From an uncultured Peptococcaceae bacterium (GTDB taxonomy: Bacteria; Bacillota; Peptococcia; Peptococcales; Peptococcaceae), in the NCBI GenBank assembly GCA_949743265.1, contig CATJSX010000077.1:1-63467 (forward strand): a stretch of DNA of 63,467 nt, read 5' to 3'. The notes beneath the pieces are model-generated. The model was given only the letters and a program-made list of their open reading frames with translations, ran no database searches and had not been told where the DNA came from. The position numbers and the translations under genes were made by a program. Shown here one piece after another: positions 53,368 through 63,467 of this stretch (positions within the stretch are counted from its first letter, which is position 1; each line of letters starts with the position of its first letter).

Positions 53368-53772
53368 TTATCGCCCAGAGCCCGCTGCAATACGAGCATT
53401 TGCTCTCGCTAAAGCAGCTTCTGCACGAGCAATGTCTATACCATCACGCTTTGCCAAACGATCCAATGCTCTTTTCTTGGCAGCTTGCGCACGTTCAAGA
53501 TCAATATCGCCAGAAAGTTCGGCAGCCGGTGCGATAATACTGACGACATTATTAGAAACTTCAACAAAACCGCCAGCAACAACGATAATTTTAAGACCTT
53601 CGGAAGTTTTATATTTAATACTTCCCGGCTTTAACCCAGCCAATAACGGCGCGTGATTAGGCCAAATACCTAACGTTCCATCGATAGCTGGAATAATAAT
53701 CGAAGTTGATTCTTCGCTTAAAGCCACTTTTTCTGGTGTAATGATCTCTAATTTTAGGGTAGTACCAGCCAT
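53368..53772 (-). CDS. atpC: ATP synthase epsilon subunit
   Basis: A 134-residue F1 epsilon subunit. The N-terminal beta sandwich (LEIITPEKVALSEESTSII, DGTLGIWPNHAPLLAGLKPG) is followed by the C-terminal helical hairpin (DLERAQAAKKRALDRL). It is part of the central stalk and can inhibit ATP hydrolysis. Last gene of the operon, with a terminator behind. Confidence 0.97.
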   Translation of the reverse strand: MAGTTLKLEIITPEKVALSEESTSIIIPAIDGTLGIWPNHAPLLAGLKPGSIKYKTSEGLKIIVVAGGFVEVSNNVVSIIAPAAELSGDIDLERAQAAKKRALDRLAKRDGIDIARAEAALARANARIAAGSGR

Positions 53773-53785
53773 TTGCTAATCCCCC

Positions 53786-55216
<1,431 letters not shown>

Positions 55217-55228
55217 TCATAATGACTG

Positions 55229-56095
55229 CTAATTATTTAACGCATTAACGCCGCCGACGATTTCCGTAATTTCGTTAGTAATCGCCGCTTGACGCGCTCT
55301 ATTGTAGCTGAGATCCAGCTTGCGGAGCAGTTCAGTTGCATTATCAGTTGCTGCGGTCATAGCCGTCATGGTCGCCCCATGCTGACCGGCTTTGGCTTCA
55401 GTCAATGCGCTGAACACTTGGTTTGCTAAATATAATGGCAGTATTTGACTTAATACTTCATGAGGCGACGGTTCAAAGATATAATCTAATCCTTCGCCGC
55501 TCTCGCTTTCTGGGGTTTCAATAGGAAGTACCTTGACTGTTTTCGGTACTTGTGTCATCGCACTGACAAACTCAGCATAAACGATATAAACTTCGTCATA
55601 ATCACCGTTTATGTAAGCCGACTTAACTACTTTAGTGATAGCGTCAGCGTCGATAGCGTTAGGTAAGTCATTAACGTTCAAAAATTCATGATCCAAAGTA
55701 TAGCCTCTCTTGGTAAAGTATTCTTTGGTTTTTCTGCCGATAGCTACAATACCAACTTCCAACCCTTTGGCTTCAGCTTCCTGAATGCGGTGATGGGCTT
55801 CCTTCATGATCCCTGCATTGTAACCGCCGCAAAGCCCTTTGTTGGAAGCAAAAATAACGAATCCAACTTTTTTCACTTCACGAACTTCTAATAAAGGGTC
55901 AGTTGCCGCCGAACCCATAGAAGCCACTAGACGGGAAAGTACTTCTTTTAATTTATTCTTATACGGACGAGCCGAAACAACCGATCCCTGCGCTCTGCGC
56001 AATTTACTGGCCGAAACCATCTTCATGGCTTTGGTAATCTGCTGATTGTTTCTAGCGCTGCGCATCCGTCGTTTTATTTCTTTTGCATTAGCCAA
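55229..56095 (-). CDS. atpG: ATP synthase gamma subunit
   Basis: A 288-residue rotor shaft of F1. The N-terminal coiled-coil helix (AKEIKRRMRSARNNQQITKA) and C-terminal helix (ATELLRKLDLSYNRARQAAI) pair inside the alpha/beta ring. ASNKGLCGGYN is a hallmark. Confidence 0.98.
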   Translation of the reverse strand: MANAKEIKRRMRSARNNQQITKAMKMVSASKLRRAQGSVVSARPYKNKLKEVLSRLVASMGSAATDPLLEVREVKKVGFVIFASNKGLCGGYNAGIMKEAHHRIQEAEAKGLEVGIVAIGRKTKEYFTKRGYTLDHEFLNVNDLPNAIDADAITKVVKSAYINGDYDEVYIVYAEFVSAMTQVPKTVKVLPIETPESESGEGLDYIFEPSPHEVLSQILPLYLANQVFSALTEAKAGQHGATMTAMTAATDNATELLRKLDLSYNRARQAAITNEITEIVGGVNALNN

Positions 56096-56137
56096 ACCTG
56101 TTCACCACCTTTTTTCTCGAAATTCCGCAAGGATCAA

Positions 56138-57652
<1,515 letters not shown>

Positions 57653-57673
57653 TTAGTCCCTCACCCCAATCTA

Positions 57674-58219
57674 TTAAAACTGTATTTCATGCAATTTGTT
57701 TTTCATGCCTAAAAGACGGGCAGTAACTGTTCCGTCAAATACTTTATCGCCAAATATAACTTTAATGCCGCCTAATAAAGACTGATCAACCGATGCATTT
57801 AAGCGGATTTCTTTGCCGGACATTTTGCCCAAAGCCGTTTTGATTTCCTCTGCTTGCCCATCGGTCAATTCATAAGCGGAAATGACATCAGCATAAGCGA
57901 TATTTCTTGCTTCGTCAGCATACAGCTGATACATAGCCAGAATGTCGCCTACTGACGCTTCACGTCCTTTTTCTACAACAACGCAAAGCAAATTAACCAC
58001 CATTTCATCAATTTTAGCGCCAAAAAGCTCTTTAACAACTTTTATACGCGTTTCATTGTCAAACTCTTTACCAAACCAAACGCTTCGAAGCTGCTGATCA
58101 TTTTCCAACGTCTCAACAACCAATTCCAAGTCACTTTGAAATTTGTCCAAAGCATTTCGTTCTTGGGCAATCTGTAAGAGAGCCTTGCCGTATCGTTTTG
58201 CAACCGCTTGATTTATCAT
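57674..58219 (-). CDS. atpH: ATP synthase delta subunit
   Basis: A 181-residue protein linking the F1 head to the b-subunit stalk. N-terminal helices (AVAKRYGKALLQIAQERN) and C-terminal VDQSLLGGIKVIFGDKVFDG are typical. Its start overlaps the atpF stop (ATGA). Confidence 0.95.
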   Translation of the reverse strand: MINQAVAKRYGKALLQIAQERNALDKFQSDLELVVETLENDQQLRSVWFGKEFDNETRIKVVKELFGAKIDEMVVNLLCVVVEKGREASVGDILAMYQLYADEARNIAYADVISAYELTDGQAEEIKTALGKMSGKEIRLNASVDQSLLGGIKVIFGDKVFDGTVTARLLGMKNKLHEIQF

Positions 58220-58701
58220 TTGGCTTCCCCTACCTCTTTAACAAAGTTGTTGACCATGTTTTCATGATCTTTGACGTCAATACTTTTGCCAACAATTTTA
58301 CCAGCGGCAAGTACAGCAAGGTTTGCAACTTCGCTTCTGAGTTCGTTTAACGCTTCGGATTTTTCTCGTGAAATTTCTTCCTGAGCTTTTTTCGTCAGCT
58401 TAGCGGCTTCTTCTCTAGCTTCCGCTACGATTTCATTCTTTGTTTGTTCACCAATCTGCGTTGCTTTATTGATAATTTCCTGCGCTTCATTTTTAGCATC
58501 TTTAATCTGCGCCTGATAATCTTCTTTCAATTTTTGAGCTTCGTTTTTCGCTTCTTCCGCCTGATTTAAGTTATTGACGACTTCTTCTTTACGAGCATCA
58601 AGCATACCGCAAATGGGACCATACAAGAACTTTTTCAACAGAAAAACCAATACCAAGAAGTTTATCATTGAAATAATTATTGTACTTACATGTAACTCCA
58701 T
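58216..58701 (-). CDS. atpF: ATP synthase b subunit
   Basis: A 161-residue protein with one N-terminal membrane helix (STIIISMINFLVLVFLLKKF) then a long charged coiled coil (QAEEAKNEAQKLKEDYQAQI). The peripheral stalk homodimer. A large structured leader separates it from atpE. Confidence 0.95.
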   Translation of the reverse strand: MELHVSTIIISMINFLVLVFLLKKFLYGPICGMLDARKEEVVNNLNQAEEAKNEAQKLKEDYQAQIKDAKNEAQEIINKATQIGEQTKNEIVAEAREEAAKLTKKAQEEISREKSEALNELRSEVANLAVLAAGKIVGKSIDVKDHENMVNNFVKEVGEAK

Positions 58702-58719
58702 GTATTAACCTCCTCTCAT

Positions 58720-58798
58720 GTAGGGATCTTGGCCAAAAAACCGCCTGATACCAATGTAGGCGATTGGACCAAGTCCCAATCGCCTACTTAGACCCTAC
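58720..58798 (-). promoter_or_regulatory. structured intercistronic RNA between atpE and atpF
   Basis: Inner 12-bp hairpin GTAGGCGATTGG (58756-58767) with 58776-58787, enclosed by GTAGGG (58720-58725) and CCCTAC (58793-58798). On the minus strand a six-T run follows a little later. It may partly terminate or stabilise the upstream message so that more c subunit than b subunit is made. Confidence 0.6.
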
Positions 58799-58846
58799 GT
58801 TACCTAATGCCTAAATTCAGGTAGCTTTATGTGATTAAAACACTGC

Positions 58847-59092
<246 letters not shown>

Positions 59093-59164
59093 CTAAAAAA
59101 TAAATGATTTTTCTTTCTAAACGTACCGTTTAGAGTGTTAAAAACTTATAAATATCTCAAAGCC

Positions 59165-59878
59165 TTAATGATGGACAGCCGTAGCTTCCTCAATATACAT
59201 CGCCGCTAAAAGCGTGAAAACAAAGGCTTGGATAGCGCCAAAAAGCAACCCTAACACTTGCATCGGTATCGGCAAAAACAGCGGGATAAGCGATGCTAAA
59301 CTGGCGACAACCATTTCTTCACCGTAAACGCTGCCATAAAGACGAAGCGCCAATGATAACGGTCTAGTAAATTGCTCTAAAATATTGATGGGCAAAAGAA
59401 TAACGATAGGTTCAACAAAATGTTTAAAGTATCCTAACCCTTTTGCTTTGATCCCAAAAATAATAACGCTGAAAAAAACAACGATAGCAAAACCGGCTGT
59501 AACACTGACATTACTTGTCGGCGGTTTATAACCGGGAATATGTTCCCCCGCTAAAGGCAAAACACCGGAATAATTTGAGCACAGAATCAAGATAAAGAAC
59601 GTCATCAACATGGGCAAAAACTGTTTTGCCCGCTTCTCACCCATCAAATCAGCAAAAAAGCTCTGCAAAGTCGATACCCCATACTCCAAAACATTCTGCA
59701 AACCAGAAGGAATACGTTTTAAATTTCTTGTTCCCAAATAGCAGACGATAGTGACCAAAAGCATTACCGCCCACATCGTGATAATCTCACTGGTTATTTC
59801 TACCGGTCCAATGCTAAAAACAACTTGTATAGCGGAATGGGATTCTTCACTGGCATAAGCTATATTTGTCAAAAACAA
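59165..59878 (-). CDS. atpB: ATP synthase a subunit
   Basis: A 237-residue membrane subunit of the ion channel. The essential Arg is in LSLALRLYGSVYGEE; the C-terminal LFGAIQAFVFTLLAAMYI is the conserved last helix. Seven nt after atpI. Confidence 0.97.
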   Translation of the reverse strand: MFLTNIAYASEESHSAIQVVFSIGPVEITSEIITMWAVMLLVTIVCYLGTRNLKRIPSGLQNVLEYGVSTLQSFFADLMGEKRAKQFLPMLMTFFILILCSNYSGVLPLAGEHIPGYKPPTSNVSVTAGFAIVVFFSVIIFGIKAKGLGYFKHFVEPIVILLPINILEQFTRPLSLALRLYGSVYGEEMVVASLASLIPLFLPIPMQVLGLLFGAIQAFVFTLLAAMYIEEATAVHH

Positions 59879-59884
59879 CTGAAT

Positions 59885-60166
59885 TCACTCCTTTCTCTTC
59901 TGAAGTCGCATATCATTAAGACACTTAATAAATATATAATTTTTCACAGCTAATAAACCTAAAGCTGTTCCAATTAACATTGGCACATTCCGATAAACCA
60001 AAAACATGGCTAAGACATTGATCCCTTGTCTTAAGACAAAAAATAAGACAGCCAGTTTACTTTTGGGATGATATAAAGCGCGGGCAGTCCAAAAATTGTT
60101 AAATAAACTAACCAAAAAACCCCAAATGAAGCCGAGTAAAGCGGGTAATATAATTTCTTTAAGCAC
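59885..60166 (-). CDS. atpI: ATP synthase subunit I
   Basis: A 93-residue membrane protein with about four short helices. It is thought to help assemble the c-ring. It is less conserved than the core subunits, and the identification rests mainly on its size and position before atpB. Confidence 0.8.
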   Translation of the reverse strand: MLKEIILPALLGFIWGFLVSLFNNFWTARALYHPKSKLAVLFFVLRQGINVLAMFLVYRNVPMLIGTALGLLAVKNYIFIKCLNDMRLQKRKE

Positions 60167-60224
60167 TTTTTCGCCCCACTTTCTCCAAACGACAGCCCGC
60201 CGTTTTCATTTGTTGCTTTCGGGC

Positions 60225-60470
60225 TTATTCGTCTTCTTTATCGTTTTGCCAGTCTTTCTCCCGCTCCAGCGCCGCAACATTCTCTAACAACAGCCGAAAT
60301 CCTGAAAAAACCCCCAACAAAAGACCAATAAAAGAACAAACACCATTAAGTCCTAATTTACCATCCAGCCAGCCGCCGATTTTTGTCGTAATCCAAACGC
60401 TTACAAACATGGTCACACCAAAACTCAATCCTAAGCCGAATAACTGAGAAGGTGAAATACTTTTTTTCAT
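60225..60470 (-). CDS. atpZ: AtpZ/AtpI-type F0F1 accessory protein
   Basis: An 81-residue protein with two helices (LGLSFGVTMFVSVWITTKIG, and a second Gly-rich one SFIGLLLGVFSGFRLLLEN). It matches the small F0F1-ATPase accessory family. The start ATG at 60470 follows GAGGTG. First gene of the operon. Confidence 0.82.
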   Translation of the reverse strand: MKKSISPSQLFGLGLSFGVTMFVSVWITTKIGGWLDGKLGLNGVCSFIGLLLGVFSGFRLLLENVAALEREKDWQNDKEDE

Positions 60471-60510
60471 CCAAATGAGCACCTCGCTTCTATGCTTGGC
60501 TCTATAAAGT

Positions 60511-60539
60511 ATTTTACTAGAAAATGCTAAACGATACAA
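60511..60539 (-). promoter_or_regulatory. promoter of the atp operon
   Basis: TTGTAT (complement of 60534-60539), 17-nt spacer, TAAAAT (complement of 60511-60516). Confidence 0.6.
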
Positions 60540-60708
60540 CAACAAATTTCGGCGAAATGGTTGATTATGATGCTTTTTTTCCCTATAAAATTTTATCTGT
60601 TATCCATAAATATTTTTATCTGAGCCTCATTTTTGCCTATTATTGCCTTATTTGTCTTCTATTAAACCCATTATGTGAAACAATGCACTTTGCTGACTAA
60701 TCCCGTTT

Positions 60709-61851
60709 TTATTGCCAATCCGCTGGTCTTTCTTCCGTATTATACAAATAAAATTTGATAGCTTTGATAATTCGTTCACAAGCTTTGCCGTCGCCATAAG
60801 GATTAACAGCTCGCCGCATTTTTTCATACGCTTTTTGATTGGTCAAAAGTTCTTTTGCCGTATCATAAATTTTTTGCTGATCACTACCTACCAAAAGAAC
60901 CGTACCGGCCTCCACCGCTTCAGGGCGTTCGGTATTTTCTCGCAAAACCAAAACCGGTTTGCCCAACGACGGCGCTTCCTCTTGCAAACCGCCTGAATCA
61001 GTCAAAATTAAATCCACCTTGTTAACCGCATTAGCAAAAGGCTCATAATCCAGCGGCTCAATCATATGCACCCGTGCACACGCTCCCAACGCCTCTTGCG
61101 CCAACGCGCGCACACGGGGATTTTTATGAATAGGAAAAATAAATTCACAAGTTGGCAAATCATCATGCAATGCACGTACCGCGCTAAAAATTCGCACCAT
61201 GGGCTGACCTTGATTCTCCCGCCGATGCGCCGTGACCAAAACTTTGGGACAATCCCGCTCTAACAATTCCTGTAGAGACTGTTCGGCAAAAATATAATCG
61301 TCCTGTACCGTTTTTAGCAAGGCGTCGATTACAGTATTGCCTGTAGTAAAAATAGTTTCTGGCATCACATTTTCTCTAAGTAAATTTTCTCTGGCAGCTT
61401 TGGTAGGCGCAAAATGCAGACTGGCCAAAGAGCCTGTCAAACGACGGTTGATTTCTTCTGGAAAAGGCGAATAGCGATTACCCGAACGCAAGCCCGCTTC
61501 TACATGACCCACCGGCGTCTGTTGGTAAAATGCACCCAAGCTGGCGGCAAACGTCGTCGTCGTATCACCATGCACCAAAACCAAATCAGGCGCTTCCTTA
61601 ATGATAATCCGTTCCAACCCCCGCAAAGCCCCGACTGTAATATCTGTCAGCGTTTGATTGGCTTTCATCAAATTCAGATCATAATCCGGCGTAATTTGAA
61701 ATAAATCCAGCACTTGGTCTAACATTTCCCGATGCTGCGCCGTCACCACTACGACGCTCTTTAAATCTTCTGTCGCTTCAATATGCTTAACCAACGGCGC
61801 CATTTTGATGGCTTCTGGTCTCGTTCCAAAAATACTCATCACTTTTTTCAT
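60709..61851 (-). CDS. wecB: UDP-N-acetylglucosamine 2-epimerase (non-hydrolysing)
   Basis: A 380-residue protein with FGTRPEAIKMAPLV, VVVTAQHREMLDQVLDLF, VHGDTTTTFAASLGAFY, GHVEAGLRSG and TDSGGLQEEAPSLGKPVLVL, all hallmark motifs. It makes UDP-ManNAc for cell-surface polymers. It lies 12 nt after the MazG-like gene on the same strand. Confidence 0.96.
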   Translation of the reverse strand: MKKVMSIFGTRPEAIKMAPLVKHIEATEDLKSVVVVTAQHREMLDQVLDLFQITPDYDLNLMKANQTLTDITVGALRGLERIIIKEAPDLVLVHGDTTTTFAASLGAFYQQTPVGHVEAGLRSGNRYSPFPEEINRRLTGSLASLHFAPTKAARENLLRENVMPETIFTTGNTVIDALLKTVQDDYIFAEQSLQELLERDCPKVLVTAHRRENQGQPMVRIFSAVRALHDDLPTCEFIFPIHKNPRVRALAQEALGACARVHMIEPLDYEPFANAVNKVDLILTDSGGLQEEAPSLGKPVLVLRENTERPEAVEAGTVLLVGSDQQKIYDTAKELLTNQKAYEKMRRAVNPYGDGKACERIIKAIKFYLYNTEERPADWQ

Positions 61852-61863
61852 GAGTTTTTCCTC

Positions 61864-62172
61864 CTATTGCAAATAGCCTCTATCCACTAATTTCTGCACA
61901 TGTTCTGACAACGCTTGATTCAAATCGACTTGATAATCTTCTTCTAATACATACATCATGGACACTGCCGTCTGCGCCACGTCCAATAATTCTTTAGCAA
62001 TCATCATCACGACCTCGTTTTCGCCATAAGAAGATTTTTCACCGCTTAAGCCGCGATATTTACCGATAGCCTGCGCTAATTCACCGGCTTCTTCCATCAA
62101 TTTCAATGCAGTCGATTCTAGCGTGGGCTGCAACTGATTCAATTTTGGCAGAGAAATCATTTTTTGCTCCAT
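61864..62172 (-). CDS. MazG-like nucleotide pyrophosphohydrolase
   Basis: A 102-residue all-helical protein. The metal-binding pattern ALKLMEEAGELAQAIGKY, with the later KELLDVAQTA, fits the EExxE-x(n)-ExxD type MazG/dUTPase-like fold (the ligand Glu and Asp are visible). It hydrolyses non-canonical or regulatory NTPs. The start ATG at 62172 follows AAAGGAG. Apparent operon with wecB. Confidence 0.8.
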   Translation of the reverse strand: MEQKMISLPKLNQLQPTLESTALKLMEEAGELAQAIGKYRGLSGEKSSYGENEVVMMIAKELLDVAQTAVSMMYVLEEDYQVDLNQALSEHVQKLVDRGYLQ

Positions 62173-62397
62173 TTTGACAACGCTCCTTTTTATCAAACTA
62201 CATAACAACTACTTCATCATCGTGCTAAATCAATCATTTTTCCGCTTATCTCTATAAAATTTCGCCATAGATACAAAAATAAAATTCCCGTTATCGTTTT
62301 GACGCTATATATTGGCGAATATACGCCATTTAACGCCAACGTCTTTAAACACAAGCTTTTGCCTATGCCGAACAAAATCATTAAAATGAATAGCCTT

Positions 62398-63345
62398 TCA
62401 GCTGCGCCAAATCACAAACCCTAAATAGACGCCATAAATCATCATCAAACAAATCCCTTCACCTTTGCTGAAACGGCGACCTGAAAGAGCAAATAAAAAC
62501 GCAACTACTGTAATGAACAACAATAAAATGCCATCAATTATCACCGTATTTGACACTGCTATTGGTGAAATAACTGCTGACATCCCCAGAATAAAGAAAA
62601 CGTTAAATACATTGGAGCCGATAACATTACCTAACGCAATATCACTGTCTCCCTTACGCGCCGCCACATAAGATGTCATTAACTCCGGCAGCGATGTGCC
62701 AACACCAACGATTGTCAGCCCCACCAACGTTTCACTCATGCCCCATCGAAGAGCAATAGCACTAGCGGCATCAACTGTCATATCACCGCCAAAAACAACC
62801 CCCATCAAGCCTATCAGCAAAAAAATCACACTACGACCGATCGGCAGAGCAGTCATCGTTTCTTCGTCTTCTTTTGGTCCCGCTAAAGCAACGCTAAGCA
62901 AATAATACATAAAAATTCCCAAAAATGTCAGCAGAATCAAACCATCACTTCTACTAATCATGTTATTGCTGTCGCTGCCCCATACCTTGTCCAACATCAA
63001 AATTAAGATTACCAAACAAGTTAATAAAACAAACGGAAACTCTTTGGCAATAATCGTTTCTTTTACTTTGAACGGCAAAATGCAAGCGGCTGTTCCTACT
63101 ACAAAAAGCAAATTAAATAGATTAGACCCCATGATATTGCCAATAGCAAGATCGCTCTGACCATTAAGAGCTGACACAACACTAACCGCTGCTTCTGGCG
63201 CACTGGTACCAAAGGCAACAATAGTCAAGCCCACAACTAAAGAAGGAATCTGCAATCTTCGCGCAATACCGCAAGCGCCAGTAACAAAAATATCGGCGCC
63301 TTTCACTAATAATACCAATCCTATCGCCAACAACGCATAATTCAT
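62398..63345 (-). CDS. Ca2+/Na+ antiporter of the CaCA family
   Basis: A 315-residue protein with ten or so membrane helices and two inverted alpha repeats: LTIVAFGTSAPEAAVSV with AIGNIMGSNLFNLLFV, and LTIVGVGTSLPELMTS with ALGNVIGSNVFNVFFI. The Glu/Asn residues of these repeats bind the ions. It resembles YrbG-type exchangers. SD AGGAGA. Confidence 0.92.
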   Translation of the reverse strand: MNYALLAIGLVLLVKGADIFVTGACGIARRLQIPSLVVGLTIVAFGTSAPEAAVSVVSALNGQSDLAIGNIMGSNLFNLLFVVGTAACILPFKVKETIIAKEFPFVLLTCLVILILMLDKVWGSDSNNMISRSDGLILLTFLGIFMYYLLSVALAGPKEDEETMTALPIGRSVIFLLIGLMGVVFGGDMTVDAASAIALRWGMSETLVGLTIVGVGTSLPELMTSYVAARKGDSDIALGNVIGSNVFNVFFILGMSAVISPIAVSNTVIIDGILLLFITVVAFLFALSGRRFSKGEGICLMMIYGVYLGFVIWRS

Positions 63346-63391
63346 AATAATCTCCTCTCTGTCTAAACGGTTCTGTTAAGTTAATATTAAA

Positions 63392-63467
63392 TGACAAACG
63401 CTCCCCCATGGTTTATACTGGAATTGAAATATAACCCTTATACTCCCAACGAAAGGAGCGTTTGTCA
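63392..63467. repeat. inverted repeat at the window edge
   Basis: TGACAAACGCTCC (63392-63404) is repeated inverted as GGAGCGTTTGTCA (63455-63467), exactly at the end of the window. GAAAGGAGCG could be an SD for the next gene, or the repeat could be an element end; the cut-off prevents a decision. Confidence 0.55.

Overview
The window looks like chromosomal DNA of an anaerobic, moderately AT-rich member of the Bacillota. A Negativicutes relative is my best guess, by inference only: full-length atpZ-I-B-E-F-H-A-G-D-C operon, a degenerate SLH-like domain, ydjGHI-type operon, Nfn bifurcating transhydrogenase, and a polyamine operon with two spermidine routes. I see no rRNA, tRNA, CRISPR array, prophage or intact insertion sequence.

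Layout. 1-3.8 kb: edge of a truncated gene, a 123-bp repeat, then a minus-strand amidohydrolase-fold / SLC13-type permease / LysR set. 4.1-5.7 kb: small DUF6809-like protein and the rpsF-ssb-rpsR operon with a structured leader. 6.2-9.7 kb: alkaline-phosphatase-superfamily enzyme plus a second permease. 9.7-14.1 kb: gene-poor scar, YlmA-like ABC ATPase, AraC regulator with a possible 5' frameshift, unknown proteins. 14.3-20.7 kb: speD-speA-speE-speB-carboxyspermidine dehydrogenase-decarboxylase. 21.1-26.6 kb: tyrosine phosphatase, cyclophilin-like protein, lipoproteins, NHL/SLH-like protein, Cthe_2159-type carbohydrate-binding lipoprotein. 26.6-30.2 kb: TPM / zinc-ribbon / SPFH / Tim44-like envelope operon. 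30.6-33.1 kb: DUF6138-like protein plus ATP-grasp enzyme, then the second copy of the repeat in inverted orientation. 33.4-39.7 kb: LysR, radical SAM, Crp/Fnr regulator, permease and a broken arylsulfate sulfotransferase. 39.8-44.3 kb: permease, divergent LysR and a second alkaline-phosphatase-superfamily enzyme. 44.6-46.9 kb: nfnAB. 46.9-53.2 kb: permease / amidohydrolase-like / Fe-S flavin 'old yellow' reductase / amidohydrolase-like operon with a divergent LysR. 53.3-60.5 kb: ATP synthase operon. 60.7-63.3 kb: wecB, MazG-like pyrophosphohydrolase, Ca2+/Na+ antiporter.

How it fits together. The most unusual theme is five SLC13/DASS-like permeases and four LysR regulators (plus one Crp and one AraC) interleaved with a small recurring set of cytoplasmic enzymes: three amidohydrolase-2-fold proteins that have lost most metal ligands, two alkaline-phosphatase-superfamily hydrolases with an intact metal site, one Fe-S/FAD ene-reductase-like enzyme and one decayed arylsulfate sulfotransferase. 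I infer a family of duplicated uptake-and-conversion cassettes for small organic anions (possibly aromatic or sulfated/phosphorylated compounds). The substrate cannot be read from the sequence. The second notable signal is the pair of 123-bp elements, each with a promoter pointing into it and an intrinsic terminator inside, each lying upstream of a gene: a portable attenuator, a small RNA or a MITE-like repeat. Gene starts were moved from the longest open frame wherever a Shine-Dalgarno (SD) sequence clearly marks a downstream start.
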